Positions 40,391 to 49,630 of a stretch of 51,096 bases of DNA are shown piece after piece. Location: assembly GCF_002498065.1 (NCBI RefSeq), contig NZ_DAFZ01000054.1, forward strand, positions 425-51,520. Direction: 5' to 3'. The DNA comes from Methanoculleus sp. UBA208. GTDB taxonomy: Archaea > Halobacteriota > Methanomicrobia > Methanomicrobiales > Methanoculleaceae. Each line of letters opens with the position of its first letter. Position 1 is the stretch's first letter. The translations under genes and the position numbers were made by a program. The notes below the pieces were generated by a model, which ran no database searches, was not told where the DNA came from, and worked only from the letters and a program-made list of their open reading frames with translations.

Positions 40391-41983
40391 TCAGAGATAT
40401 TCGTATATCAAAACGGCGACATCGTTTACGTCGTTCACCACGCCCTGCACGTCGTCCATCGACGCAAGGCCGGCGATGTTGTTGACGTAGATCGCAAACG
40501 TGACCGGCGTTCCCTTCGCCGTCGTCATGTAGCCGAGCAGGCCGCGGGTGTAGAGGAAGACCCGGCCCTGCTGGTCGCCGCTCGCCGAGGTTCCGGTCTT
40601 GGCACGGATCACGCCGTAGCCCGGGTCTCCCGGCCCGGCATTGCCTGCAAGCGTCCCGTCCACGCCGAGGACCGGCAGGGCGTCGGAGAGCGGGGCATAC
40701 ACCTCCGTCCCCGCCATGTAGGCCGCGAGATCGGTCGCCGCGAGGGGGCTGATCCGGTTCACGATGCTCCCCTCGCCGTCGGCGAGCAGCAGGGTGTCGG
40801 GGTTCACCCCGATCTCTTCGAGAAACGCCTCTTCGACAAAGAGCCCGGCCTCGACCGTATCGTAGCCCTCGTGGGCGGCGATGATCCCGAGCAGGCAGTT
40901 TGCGTAGAGGTTCTGGCTCACCTTCAGGGTCACCTTCGCGTACTCGGAGAACGGCAAAGAGACGAGTTCGGCGACTTTGGCCGACCCGTACTCGTCGGGA
41001 AGGCGCCCCGACGGATTCTCCCCGCCCGTGGGTGCCAGGACCGCCACCCCGGCGTTCTCAAGCGCGTCGATGAAGAGGCTTCTTGCGAACGCCGCCGGGA
41101 CCTCCACGTTCGAGGTCAGGTTGACCGGTCCTGCGTTCGCCGGCACCGTTCCGGTCACCTCGATCACCGCCTGCCCGGTGTAGGCGGGGATCGCCACCGC
41201 CGGCGCCGAACCCGGCGCCCCGGTCACGACGCTGTTCTCGACCGTGTATGCGGACGATCGCGGCCGCCAGTCGACCGTCGCCGGCTCTCCCTCCCGCCCG
41301 GGAACGATCGTCACGTCGATCAGGTTGTCGTTGACGACGATCGGCGTCACCAGCCCTTCAGACATCATCTGCGTCTCGCAAAAGAGCCGGTCGTCGACGA
41401 TCACGTCGTCCGCCGCCGTTATCCCGGCCGCGGCAACCTGTTCGGCCAGGCTCTCCAGGCCCGCGAGCGGGTCGGCCCCGACGAGCAGGCAGTCCCCGAA
41501 CGCCCGGGCATCGCCGTGATCCTCGTTCGTGAACGCAAGGGTGCCGTTCGGCCCGGCCCGGCCGCCCATCGCAAGGTCGCCCGAGGCCACCAGCACCAGG
41601 TCGTCGCCGACCCGGTACACCGGCGTCCTGAACCGGTAGTCGGGGCCGAGAACGTCGAGAGCGGTCGAGACGGTGAAGACCTTCGTCGTCGAACCCGGCG
41701 TGAAGAGACGGTTGCCGTTCATCGAGAGCAGCACCTCACCGGTGGAGGTGTCCCGCGCCATCATGCCCCACGTGGCGTACGCATACCGCTCCTGCGAGAT
41801 GACGGCGTCGATCCGTTCTTTGAATTCGGTTGCGTTCGCGGCGTCGGGCGGTATAACGGTGTCGGCCGGGGATGTGGCGGTGCAGCCCGCGGTGCAGAGC
41901 GCGGCAAGAACGATCAATACTGCGCCCGCGACGGTAAGCAACCGGCGACCTGTTGACGGTGTTCCGGGAATTTGCGCATCCAT
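40391..41983 (-). CDS. D-alanyl-D-alanine carboxypeptidase/endopeptidase, S13 family lipoprotein
   Basis: The 530-residue protein begins with a lipoprotein-like signal (VLIVLAALCTAGC), and has the three penicillin-binding motifs: STTK with Ser98 and Lys101, SQN in the SxN position, and KTGTS. Domain order and length match S13 (PBP4/DacB). In bacteria these trim peptidoglycan. Methanomicrobiales have no murein, so the natural substrate is unclear: it might act on peptides of the cell surface, on bacterial neighbours, or be used as an esterase. The gene stands alone with its terminator. All catalytic residues look intact. Confidence 0.92.
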   Translation of the reverse strand: MDAQIPGTPSTGRRLLTVAGAVLIVLAALCTAGCTATSPADTVIPPDAANATEFKERIDAVISQERYAYATWGMMARDTSTGEVLLSMNGNRLFTPGSTTKVFTVSTALDVLGPDYRFRTPVYRVGDDLVLVASGDLAMGGRAGPNGTLAFTNEDHGDARAFGDCLLVGADPLAGLESLAEQVAAAGITAADDVIVDDRLFCETQMMSEGLVTPIVVNDNLIDVTIVPGREGEPATVDWRPRSSAYTVENSVVTGAPGSAPAVAIPAYTGQAVIEVTGTVPANAGPVNLTSNVEVPAAFARSLFIDALENAGVAVLAPTGGENPSGRLPDEYGSAKVAELVSLPFSEYAKVTLKVSQNLYANCLLGIIAAHEGYDTVEAGLFVEEAFLEEIGVNPDTLLLADGEGSIVNRISPLAATDLAAYMAGTEVYAPLSDALPVLGVDGTLAGNAGPGDPGYGVIRAKTGTSASGDQQGRVFLYTRGLLGYMTTAKGTPVTFAIYVNNIAGLASMDDVQGVVNDVNDVAVLIYEYL

Positions 41984-42129
41984 GAGTGGATCTTTGAGTT
42001 CTGCGGATTTAGGCGTTCTGAAAACGGTTGGGACAACAGTATGTGTTGTACGGTCTTTATGAACTCAGGAGAGCAATCACGGGAATGAAGGGAAAAATGG
42101 AGTGTAACGGGGCGCTGTTTTACTGGAAA

Positions 42130-42202
42130 CGCCGCCAACAGGACTCGAACCTGTGACATGCTGGTTAACAGCCAGCCACTCTACCAACTGAGTTATGGCG
42201 GC
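42130..42202 (-). tRNA. tRNA-Asn (anticodon GTT)
   Basis: On the minus strand GCCGCCA pairs with TGGCGGC, the D arm is ACTC/GAGT, the anticodon arm GCTGG/CCAGC has loop CTGTTAA with anticodon GTT, and the T arm is ACAGG/CCTGT with TTCGAGT. The discriminator is G. CCA is not encoded. Confidence 0.96.
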
Positions 42203-42236
42203 AACAAGTGCTCTATAATGTCTCGCATGAATCGTA

Positions 42237-42566
42237 TTAAACGTTACGGGAATTCTCTTTCCGGATAACCAGAAGGAGATCGATCAGTTCGTCGACCTCG
42301 CCCTCGAGATCGGAGAGAAGGTCGGCCGCAAGCGGCGTCGCCACCGCACCGGCCGGGGAAGCGCGGATATACCCCTCCTGTTCGAGGATTCGCAGCGAGT
42401 AGCGGACCCGGTGGTAGGGCAGATCCAGGATCTCGGAGAGCTTCATGATGCCGATGGGCTGATGCTCCACGACCGCCCGGATCACCTCAAGGTGCCTTGA
42501 GACGAGTTCTATCTCGGATTTGAGTTTTGCGAGCATTTCATCCGGCTTCGGGTATGGCAGGTTCAC
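42237..42566 (-). CDS. Winged-helix transcription regulator-like protein
   Basis: The 109-residue protein begins with a coiled segment (MLAKLKSEIELVSRHLEVI), followed by a winged helix (QPIGIMKLSEILDLPYHRVRYSLRILEQEGYIRAS) and a helical C-terminal part that could dimerise. GTG 42566 lies just three bases after the stop codon of the membrane protein gene, so coupling is likely; ATG 42536 is another choice. The upstream open frame to 42731 is out of phase with the real neighbour. It may regulate its operon partner. Confidence 0.75.
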   Translation of the reverse strand: MNLPYPKPDEMLAKLKSEIELVSRHLEVIRAVVEHQPIGIMKLSEILDLPYHRVRYSLRILEQEGYIRASPAGAVATPLAADLLSDLEGEVDELIDLLLVIRKENSRNV

Positions 42567-42571
42567 GCGCG

Positions 42572-42805
42572 TTACGGCTGTTCGTGCAGCCAGGCCTTCG
42601 TCAGGGTGTAATGTTTCCGGAACGAGAGGGAGAAGGCCGCCCCGACGGCGAGGAGGAGGATGCCGATCACGAGGCCGGGGGTTCCTTCGGGAGCGAACCG
42701 GAAGAGGACGAAGGCCGCCATGGCAAAACACAGGACGATGATGTTCAGCATGACCGTCAGTACGATAAACCTGCCCTTGAAGGCCTGTTTGGTTGCCTCA
42801 TCCAT
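42572..42805 (-). CDS. Small two-helix membrane protein
   Basis: The 77-residue protein has two membrane helices (FIVLTVMLNIIVLCFAMAAFVLF and GLVIGILLLAVGAAFSLSF) with short charged ends. It is first in a two-gene operon with the winged-helix protein and divergent from the M24 peptidase, sharing a 59-base promoter gap. No family recognised, function unknown. Confidence 0.7.
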   Translation of the reverse strand: MDEATKQAFKGRFIVLTVMLNIIVLCFAMAAFVLFRFAPEGTPGLVIGILLLAVGAAFSLSFRKHYTLTKAWLHEQP

Positions 42806-42864
42806 TATTCATACTTGAACGCGGTGGTAAAAGTACTTGTGGTTTCAGCGAGAGAGTTGGTTGA

Positions 42865-43995
42865 ATGAACGGACTGGATTCGGCTATCCGGGATGCGGGG
42901 GCAGCAGCATACGCGGCTTACGGCTCGTCTATAGATGCCAACGTGCGCTACCTGACCCGGTTCCGCACCACCGACCCCGTGGTCTACGTGGCAAAGCCGG
43001 GCGAGCGCGGGATTATCGTCGTCCCGCAGATGGAGCACGAACGAGCGGTCCGTGAATCGGCTGCGGCGGTCGTCACCCGGGCCGATGCCGGGTACCTCGA
43101 GTACATCAAGGCCGGGGAGCCGCGCTGGCGGGCGACCGCCCACATGATCGCGGACCTCGCCGGCGGCCCCGTCCTCGTCCCGGCGAACTTCCCGCTCGCC
43201 CTCGCCCGGGAACTCGAATCGTTCCACCCGGTCCTGCTCGATGACGCCGGAGCGGTCGAGGGGATGCGGGCGGTCAAGACGCCGGAAGAGATCGAGCGCA
43301 TCCGCTCGGTGCAGCGGGCCACCGAGGCCGCGATGAACCGGGGGATCGCGCTCATCCGGTCCTCCGTCCCGAAAGGGGGCATCCTCCACCGGGACGGCCG
43401 CCCCCTCACCTCCGAGGACGTCCGTGCAGAGATGCACACCTTCCTTCTCGTCAACGGCTACCGCGGGGTCGATACCATCGTCTCCTGCGGCCCCGACACC
43501 GCCCTCCCGCACAGCCCCGGTACGGGACCGCTCCGGGAGGACGAACCGATCGTCATCGACATCTACCCGCAGGACGAACGGACCGGTTACCACGCCGACA
43601 TGACCCGGACGGTGGTGAAGGGCGAGCCGTCCCCCGCGATCCGGGAGATGTACGACGCCGTCCGTGACGCCCAGGCCCTCGGCGCGTCGATGCTCCGTGC
43701 CGGGGCCGTCGGCGCCGACCTTTACCGCGCGGTGGTGGAGTTCTTCCGCGACCGCGGCTACGAGAGCAACATGCACGGGTTCACCCACAGCCTCGGCCAC
43801 GGCATCGGGCTCGAGGTGCACGAGGAGCCGTCGCTCGGGCCGAACGGAGGCGTGCTCTGTGCCGGGAACGTCGTCACCGTCGAGCCGGGCCTCTACTACC
43901 CCGGGACCGGCGGCGTCCGCCTGGAGGATATGGGCGCGGTGACGGGGACCGGGTTTGACCGGTTCACCCAATACGAAGAGGAGCTCACGCTATGA
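42865..43995 (+). CDS. M24-family aminopeptidase (Xaa-Pro type)
   Basis: The 376-residue protein has an N-terminal creatinase-like domain (1-130) and a C-terminal pita-bread fold. Metal ligands are visible: DIYPQD, HADMTRTVV, HSLGHGIGLEVHE, EPGLYYPG and RLEDMGAV. This is the pattern of Xaa-Pro aminopeptidases and dipeptidases with two metal ions. It overlaps the methionine aminopeptidase gene by four bases (ATGA), so both M24 enzymes are made from one message. Role in peptide breakdown and protein turnover. Confidence 0.92.
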   Translation: MNGLDSAIRDAGAAAYAAYGSSIDANVRYLTRFRTTDPVVYVAKPGERGIIVVPQMEHERAVRESAAAVVTRADAGYLEYIKAGEPRWRATAHMIADLAGGPVLVPANFPLALARELESFHPVLLDDAGAVEGMRAVKTPEEIERIRSVQRATEAAMNRGIALIRSSVPKGGILHRDGRPLTSEDVRAEMHTFLLVNGYRGVDTIVSCGPDTALPHSPGTGPLREDEPIVIDIYPQDERTGYHADMTRTVVKGEPSPAIREMYDAVRDAQALGASMLRAGAVGADLYRAVVEFFRDRGYESNMHGFTHSLGHGIGLEVHEEPSLGPNGGVLCAGNVVTVEPGLYYPGTGGVRLEDMGAVTGTGFDRFTQYEEELTL

Positions 43996-44873
43996 TCATG
44001 GATGATGAAGTCTACGACGCCTACCGGGAAGCAGGAGCGCTGGCAAGGAAGGTGCTCCGCCGGGGCGCGGGGCTCGTGAAGGAGGGGGCGGCCCTCCTCG
44101 ACATGGTCGAAGAGACGGAGAACATGGTGGCCGAAGAGGGGGCGCTGCTCGCCTTCCCCTTGAACGTCTCCTTCAACGAAGCCGCAGCACACGACACCGC
44201 CATGCCCGGCGACGAGCGGACGTTTTCCCGCGGCGACCTCATCAAGGTCGATCTCGGTATACACGTCGACGGCTATATCGCCGACACCGCCATGACCGTC
44301 GACCTCGGCGACCACGGGGCGCTCGTCGAGGCGTCCCGGGCGGCCCTCGAGGCGGCGATCGCCGCCGTTCGTCCGGGAGTCGCCGCCGGGGAGCTCGGGG
44401 CGGCCATCCAGGCGGCGATCGAGGAGCACGGCTACCGCCCGATCGCGAACCTCACCGGGCACGGCCTCGACCGCTACGACCTCCACGCAAAGCCCATGAT
44501 CCCGAACATCGGCATGACCGGGGGGGCCGTCATCGAGGAGGGAATGGTCTTTGCAATCGAGCCCTTTGCCACAACGGGGTCGGGGAAGGTCGGCGAAGCG
44601 GCGCGCGTGGAGATCTACAAGCAGATCGCGGCCCGCCCCGCACGCCTCCCGTCGGCAAAGCGGATCCTCGAGACTGCCCGGCCGCGGCGGGGGCTCCCGT
44701 TCTCCCGCCGCTGGGTCCCCGGCGACAAGGTCGAGATCGGGCTTTCCACGCTGGTCCGGGCGGGAATCCTTCATCCCTTCCCGATGCTGCACGACATTCA
44801 GGGGTCGTTCGTCTCGCAGGCGGAGCATACCCTGATCGTCACGGATACCGGGTGCGAGGTCACCACCCGGTGA
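43992..44873 (+). CDS. map: Type II methionine aminopeptidase
   Basis: The 293-residue protein has the metal ligands in KVDLGIHVDGYIADTAMTV, GHGLDRYDLHA and EPFATTG, and the helical insertion of type II (eukaryote-like) enzymes before the last strand (LPSAKRILETARPRRGLPFS). It removes the first Met from new proteins. Length is normal for archaea. ATG 43992 overlaps the previous stop; ATG 43998 is another possible start two codons on. Confidence 0.94.
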   Translation: MIMDDEVYDAYREAGALARKVLRRGAGLVKEGAALLDMVEETENMVAEEGALLAFPLNVSFNEAAAHDTAMPGDERTFSRGDLIKVDLGIHVDGYIADTAMTVDLGDHGALVEASRAALEAAIAAVRPGVAAGELGAAIQAAIEEHGYRPIANLTGHGLDRYDLHAKPMIPNIGMTGGAVIEEGMVFAIEPFATTGSGKVGEAARVEIYKQIAARPARLPSAKRILETARPRRGLPFSRRWVPGDKVEIGLSTLVRAGILHPFPMLHDIQGSFVSQAEHTLIVTDTGCEVTTR

Positions 44874-44917
44874 GTTACGCTTATTGATAGCGCGCGCAAA
44901 TATGTCTGCTCATAGAC

Positions 44918-46204
44918 ATGACCAGTGACACGGGTACGCGCGAAGTCCTCGCCATCATGGAACTCCTGCTCACCGCGGAGATCTTCAACCGGAACGAGGA
45001 CCTCGGCATCAACGACCTTCATCCCCGCTGCCGGGAGTTTTTCAGCGCCGGCAGCGGCGGGAGCACCGAGGTGAAGCGCCCCCTGATCGTGAGCGAGGGA
45101 GCGATCAAGAAGGTGCTCGGCAGCACGGACGCCGTCTGCCAGGCTGTTCGCGCAAACCCGTTCGTCGGCTACGACGAGTTCGGACAGCGCCTGAGCCTGC
45201 CTTCGCTCGACGCGGCCGCAACATGGTTCCTCAAGAAAGGTGGCGAGGAAAGGGTCGAGGAGAACCCCGTCCTCGCATACTTCTTCGAGGGTAGAGACGG
45301 CACCGCCGCCCGGTACCAGGACGTCCGGGCGAAGAACCCCCGGTTCGAGGACACGAAGGAGTACATGGAGGCGAAGGTCTCCCGGCTCATCGCGGGGAGC
45401 GAGGAGATGCGGGAAGCCCGCGACCTCATCATCATCAGCGCGCCGGACGAGGTCGAGTTTACGCTTGCAAAACTGGTCTGCACCCCGCGGCAGGAAGAGA
45501 TCATCAAAAAGATCGGCGTCGCCCTCGAGCACCGCGACTTCTTGAAGCAGCACCGGATCTACGAGTTCGGCCGGCTCCTCTTCGTCGGCCCGCCCGGCAC
45601 CGGGAAGACCTCGCTTGCGCTCGCAATGTCCCGGGAGCTCCACATGCCGGTGCTCGAGGTCCGTCTCGCGATGGTCACCTCCCAGTACCTGGGCGAGACC
45701 TCGAAGAACATCGACCGTATCTTCGACCTCGCAAAGAAACTCGCCCCCTGTATTCTCTTCATCGACGAGTTCGACTTCGTCGCGAAGACCCGGGTCAGCG
45801 ACGACCATGGCGCGATGAAGCGGGCAGTGAACATGCTCCTCAAAAACATCGACCAGATCAGTTTCGTCAAGAACGGCGTCCTCCTCATCGGGGCGACGAA
45901 CCACCCCCGCATCCTCGACGAAGCGGCATGGAGGCGCTTTGATGAGGTGGTGGAGTTCCCGCTCCCCGACCGGGCGATGCGGCAGGCGATCCTCGAGAAG
46001 GTCGCCGCCACGATCGAGTGCGACTGCGACTTCGCGGACCTCGCCGGCCGGACGGAGGGGTTCTCGGGCTCCGATCTGCGTATGATGATGAAAGAGGCGG
46101 TGATGTCGGCGCTGATGGAAGACCGGCACCGGGTCGACCCGGTGGACATCGAGCAGGGTCTCCTCAGGGTCGAGGAGCGAAACGTCATCCGTACAGGGCG
46201 CTAG
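44918..46204 (+). CDS. AAA-family ATPase
   Basis: The 428-residue protein has a helical N-terminal part (1-160), then one AAA module with Walker A GPPGTGKTSLA, Walker B ILFIDEFDFVAK, sensor-1 LLIGATNHP, arginine finger region AAWRRFDEVVEFPLPDRAMR and sensor-2 GFSGSDLRMM. It belongs to the FtsH/CDC48-like classical clade with a single ring. The N domain is not one I know and likely binds substrate or partner. Stop and next ATG are one base apart, so it is cotranscribed with the PhnP-like gene. Confidence 0.9.
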   Translation: MTSDTGTREVLAIMELLLTAEIFNRNEDLGINDLHPRCREFFSAGSGGSTEVKRPLIVSEGAIKKVLGSTDAVCQAVRANPFVGYDEFGQRLSLPSLDAAATWFLKKGGEERVEENPVLAYFFEGRDGTAARYQDVRAKNPRFEDTKEYMEAKVSRLIAGSEEMREARDLIIISAPDEVEFTLAKLVCTPRQEEIIKKIGVALEHRDFLKQHRIYEFGRLLFVGPPGTGKTSLALAMSRELHMPVLEVRLAMVTSQYLGETSKNIDRIFDLAKKLAPCILFIDEFDFVAKTRVSDDHGAMKRAVNMLLKNIDQISFVKNGVLLIGATNHPRILDEAAWRRFDEVVEFPLPDRAMRQAILEKVAATIECDCDFADLAGRTEGFSGSDLRMMMKEAVMSALMEDRHRVDPVDIEQGLLRVEERNVIRTGR

Positions 46205-46205
46205 T

Positions 46206-46934
46206 ATGCGAATCACGCTGCTCGGGACCGGCGACGCCATCGGAACGCCGAAGATTGGGTGCGACTGCGAGAACTGCCGGGCGATGGTCGCGGCGGGGAG
46301 GTCGCGGCTCCGGACGTCCCTCCTCGTCGAAGCGGAAGGAAAGCACATCCTCATCGAGTCGTCGCCGGACCTGCGGCAGCAGCTCCTCCGGGCCTGTTCG
46401 CCACACATCGACGCGGTCATCTGGTCCCACGGCCACTACGACCACTTCATCGGATTCGGCGAGTTCTACCGGGTGCAGAAGGTGCCGGCGGCCTACGCGC
46501 CGCCGCAGGTGATGGACTACTGCTCGGGCTACCTCCACTTCCTGCCGTTCGAGAAGCACCCGGTCCCGGAGTATGAACCGTTCGACCTCTTCGGCGTCAC
46601 CTTCACGTTCTTTCCGGTGAACCACCCGCCGGTCCACACCTGCGGGCTCCTGCTCGAGCACGACGGCGTTACGGTCGCCTACACCGCCGACACGCGGGAG
46701 GATATCCCGGAAACGAGCAGGGCCCTTCTCGTCGGCGCCGATATCGACCTCCTCTTCGTCGACGCCATCGCCCCGGAGGGCTACGCCATCAGCAAGCACA
46801 TGAACTACGCCGAGGCGGTCCGGTTCGCCCGCGACGTCGGGGCGAGGGACTACCGGTGCGTCCACATGAGCCACCTGGTCCCGCCGGGCATGCCGCACGC
46901 CGGGTACGATATGGAGACGTTCTGCTGGGAGTAG
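46206..46934 (+). CDS. PhnP-like MBL-fold phosphodiesterase
   Basis: The 242-residue protein has the MBL motif SHGHYDHFIGF, the later HPPVHTCG and TADTRED with metal ligands, and a terminal HMSHL. The N-terminal GTGDAIGTPKIGCDCENC contains a Cys cluster typical of PhnP and related cyclic phosphodiesterases. Reaction: hydrolysis of cyclic phosphate esters such as 5-phosphoribosyl 1,2-cyclic phosphate; no phosphonate genes are close, so the substrate is open. It follows the AAA ATPase. Confidence 0.9.
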   Translation: MRITLLGTGDAIGTPKIGCDCENCRAMVAAGRSRLRTSLLVEAEGKHILIESSPDLRQQLLRACSPHIDAVIWSHGHYDHFIGFGEFYRVQKVPAAYAPPQVMDYCSGYLHFLPFEKHPVPEYEPFDLFGVTFTFFPVNHPPVHTCGLLLEHDGVTVAYTADTREDIPETSRALLVGADIDLLFVDAIAPEGYAISKHMNYAEAVRFARDVGARDYRCVHMSHLVPPGMPHAGYDMETFCWE

Positions 46935-46972
46935 GGGAGCGGGAGGGTCAAGCCCGATGGGCGTGACACGTG

Positions 46973-47107
46973 TCAGGCCACGTCGACAGGTATGGCGTGG
47001 GTTGGATTATTCTCAGCGCGGACCGGCGTCATCACCATAGAGACCGGGAGCAGGCCGATGACGCCGGCAACGATATTCTGAAGATTTTGTTCTGTTTCAT
47101 GGCTCAA
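46973..47107 (-). CDS. Possible 44-residue membrane peptide
   Basis: A TTG-started frame reads NLQNIVAGVIGLLPVSMV followed by a polar end, with one hydrophobic helix. An AAAGGAGGA ribosome site lies close by, but its best-spaced start is an ATG at 47100 in another frame (22 codons). The upstream leader resembles the leader of the gene at 48559, so this may be a frameshifted start of a lost exported protein. Confidence 0.3.
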   Translation of the reverse strand: MSHETEQNLQNIVAGVIGLLPVSMVMTPVRAENNPTHAIPVDVA

Positions 47108-47499
47108 ATCCTCCTTTCGCGCATGTTCCGAGAGGCCACGGATCCGTAGCGACCAGCCTCAACGGCGGCCGACAGCGCCACCCTCGACCGGTGGCGTTCC
47201 AGATGACGGAATCGCTGCCGTCGAGTTTGAAGATCTCGTAGGGCTGTTTCCCGCGCCAGGGCCGGATCTCTCCCCTGATGAGGTACCCGCCGTCTGCCGT
47301 CTGGATCATGCTCGTTGCTGTATCATCTCCTCCGGTATCGATGACAATCTGCCACTGTTCCGTTCCGCTGGCGTCGACCTTAAAGACTATTGTCGCGGCC
47401 TACCCTATACTCCGGCACAAGGCACCCCGCCGTGAGGACCATCAGAAGACAGAGCACGGCCATCTGGATGCCGATCCCCCAGAATGCAGCTGGTTTCAT
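47097..47499 (-). pseudogene. Frameshifted and truncated lipoprotein gene
   Basis: ATG 47499 with GAGG upstream opens a clean lipoprotein signal (MAVLCLLMVLTAGCLVPEY) that stops early after RVGRDNSL. One frame over, at about 47390, text typical of archaeal surface proteins resumes: FKVDASGTEQWQIVIDTGG, then SMIQTADGGYLIRGEIRPW and FKLDGSDSVIWNATG. After that the sequence becomes unlike a protein (GRGWRCRPPLRL). Together they show a gene broken by one frameshift and truncated at its 3' end. The 47500-47650 stretch upstream contains only its promoter region. Confidence 0.7.
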
Positions 47500-47650
47500 G
47501 CTCGCCTCTTTATCATCCCAATGTACACCACACGCGGCGCTCGCAATTGTTCATCTCTCTGTTCCGGGATAAACTGTTTATGGGACAAACACCCGCTTGA
47601 AACTTCCTTTATAGGAAAAATAATCTGCGGCCCCGGGGATTACGACCACC

Positions 47651-48559
47651 TCACGCTGCACTGCACAGGCGCATCCACTCGGAAGAATCCATTTGAGGAC
47701 CAAGGACCAGCTCTGGCGGGGAGATGAATACCGTGAACTTCACGGGGATGTCCTCAATTCCCATCTCCTGTGCCCGCTCATCAAGCATCGTGTACACTGC
47801 TTCAATCGAGGAGACGTTCTTCGGCGGAGGCGGGCCGTTCCAGATGCCCACCCGGAGGTAGCTGTCGATGTCGTAGCCGAAACCGATGAGAGACCCGTTG
47901 GGATAGAGGTAGCGTTCCCGTATCAGATCCTCTGTGGCGGTGGTGAAGTTCGAAAGCGCTATCCCTTTTCCGCCTTTCGAGATGGGAAGCCCTCCGAGCG
48001 TGACGGTGACGGGCTCCCGCCTGTTCAGGGCGGCTTTGAGGCGTTCGACCCCCGGGTCGGTGAAGGCCGGTTGGGAGGATTGGAGTTTCGCGGCAGATGT
48101 TGTCGACCCCTGATCCCGCAGGTCTTCCGGATAATTAGAAACGTTAATCCCGTTAAAGTGGCGCTGATCGATTCCAAGCCCGGGATCTGCCCGTACAGAA
48201 GCGGATTGTGAAGAAACTCCCGAAGCAATCCTATCTGCAACAGAGCGATATTTATGTAACTGTCTAAGCCTTTCTGCAAGTTCTCTGCTCTCACTTTCAC
48301 TCATGCCGTCAAGATATGATATCTCAGGCATCTCTTCGATCATTTGAGAAATTTCCCTGTCGCTCAATCTGTTTCCTGCATCATCAAAGAGATGAGGACT
48401 TCGCTCTAGCACTACATCCCTGTCTACTGGATCCCCTCCGGACGGAGGGATATTCTCCAGAGTGTCCTCATTCGCGCTCACCGCCGCCACGAAGATCGTG
48501 CTGACGATCAGCAACGCCGCAAGCAGGGCGCGGATCCCGGAGAGGAATTTCGTCTTCAT
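47651..48559 (-). CDS. Exported protein with shared N-terminal helical module
   Basis: The 302-residue protein begins with a signal peptide (ALLAALLIVSTIFVAAVSA, cleavage about 29). Residues 48-100 form a helical module (VVLERSPHLFDDAGNRLSD, EISQMIEEMPEISYLDGMSE) that is also found in the gene at 50149. The C-terminal half is beta-rich with PVTVTLGGLPISKG and KFTVFISPPELVLG. GAAAGGAGG lies eight bases before ATG 48559, deciding the start. No enzyme motif is visible. It probably sits outside the cell; binding or adhesion is a guess. Confidence 0.75.
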   Translation of the reverse strand: MKTKFLSGIRALLAALLIVSTIFVAAVSANEDTLENIPPSGGDPVDRDVVLERSPHLFDDAGNRLSDREISQMIEEMPEISYLDGMSESESRELAERLRQLHKYRSVADRIASGVSSQSASVRADPGLGIDQRHFNGINVSNYPEDLRDQGSTTSAAKLQSSQPAFTDPGVERLKAALNRREPVTVTLGGLPISKGGKGIALSNFTTATEDLIRERYLYPNGSLIGFGYDIDSYLRVGIWNGPPPPKNVSSIEAVYTMLDERAQEMGIEDIPVKFTVFISPPELVLGPQMDSSEWMRLCSAA

Positions 48560-49027
48560 GGTTCCAGTCCTCCTTTCACGCGCATCCCGGGAGGCCACGG
48601 AACCGCAACGGCTATCCCCGATGCGCAGCCAACACGACCATTAGTCTCCGGGCACGCGGGACGTTCACCCATCCAATTCGCTACTGGGCCGGGTGAGCCT
48701 CCGCGCCGGTTGCAGGCGCCGCCTGCGAAACCCATGGTTGAAAACTCAACGTTCTTTTATATCCCTTTTCTGTCACGATCATCTACACGTCGAGGCGTTT
48801 CGATACATTTCGCCTTTCAAAACATGCCGTAACTGCCTGGGCCCACGTTGCATCGGCTAATAAGAGAACAAGCATAACCCGGGAACCGGGGAGGCGCTGA
48901 ACGACGAGGGGCAGGCACCCTGTCGCCGAGGGCAATCCCCACATCAGGTTTCCACACCTCAACACAGTTCCGTTCATGTTGTACTCCCACAACTTCGCCA
49001 GCGAGGGTCGGCATCTCACTTGTGAGA
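48560..49027. other. Noncoding stretch between two exported-protein genes
   Basis: About 470 bases. The part next to 48559 holds the leader of the exported protein, whose sequence (48563-48610) resembles the stretch at 47105-47150. Protein-like pieces in the rest (PTLAGEVVGVQHERN, VWKPDVGIALGDRVP on the minus strand) have no start and look like gene remains. No supportable gene. Confidence 0.5.
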
Positions 49028-49624
49028 TCAATCAAGTATCCCCTCCATATCAATGATCGAGTACGATGGATAGAGGTAGAAGAACATCGTGCTGTTATAG
49101 ACCATAACAACCCTCTCGTTCCGATCATCGAAGACGTGCCACCATCCCTCCATCTTATCCTTAGCCTGATGATAATTCCCCGGGCGAGGACCTGAGACAG
49201 GCTCTGCAACCCAGACCTCGGCATCGCAGTAGCCACCGGTGGTATGCCCCTCCTGTTCATCGACTCCGATGTAGAACGATAGCCCCTCCTTTTGGAACTC
49301 CACGGCGGCGGAGCCCCGAGCGCGGTCTTTTGTATCGTTCATCTCGTTGATCGATGCGACGTTCCACCCGTTCTCGATCAGGAGCCGCGCACGCGGATCG
49401 TTTCGGAGAATCGAGGAGATTCGCGTGACATTCGGGCTGAAGTCCGGCCCGCCCCTGATCTCGGCCTGCGAGAGGTCGACAGGCATCCCCGTACCCCCGG
49501 TAGCCGCGGAGGCGGGTGTACAAGAGCCGCTCATCGGCAATCCTTCCGTGGTGCCGTTCTGCATGCCGTCATCCCCGACGGCGTCCCGGGTATCAATACA
49601 ACCGCAAGACGCCAGCAAGATCAT
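49028..49624 (-). CDS. Lipoprotein-like exported protein, signal peptide split by a poly-T tract
   Basis: The 198-residue frame begins MILLASCGCIDT, the second half of a lipoprotein signal with the lipobox LLASC. The first half (ATG 49658, MKTECSLFF) lies one frame away, joined through nine T residues at 49631-49639. With eight T residues the frames fuse into one normal lipoprotein signal. The body has a globular domain (SFYIGVDEQEGHTTGGY, EGWWHVFDDRNERVVMVYN). As read here the gene is likely off or made without an export signal, or the tract is a sequencing error. Confidence 0.65.
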   Translation of the reverse strand: MILLASCGCIDTRDAVGDDGMQNGTTEGLPMSGSCTPASAATGGTGMPVDLSQAEIRGGPDFSPNVTRISSILRNDPRARLLIENGWNVASINEMNDTKDRARGSAAVEFQKEGLSFYIGVDEQEGHTTGGYCDAEVWVAEPVSGPRPGNYHQAKDKMEGWWHVFDDRNERVVMVYNSTMFFYLYPSYSIIDMEGILD

Positions 49625-49630
49625 GAGAAC

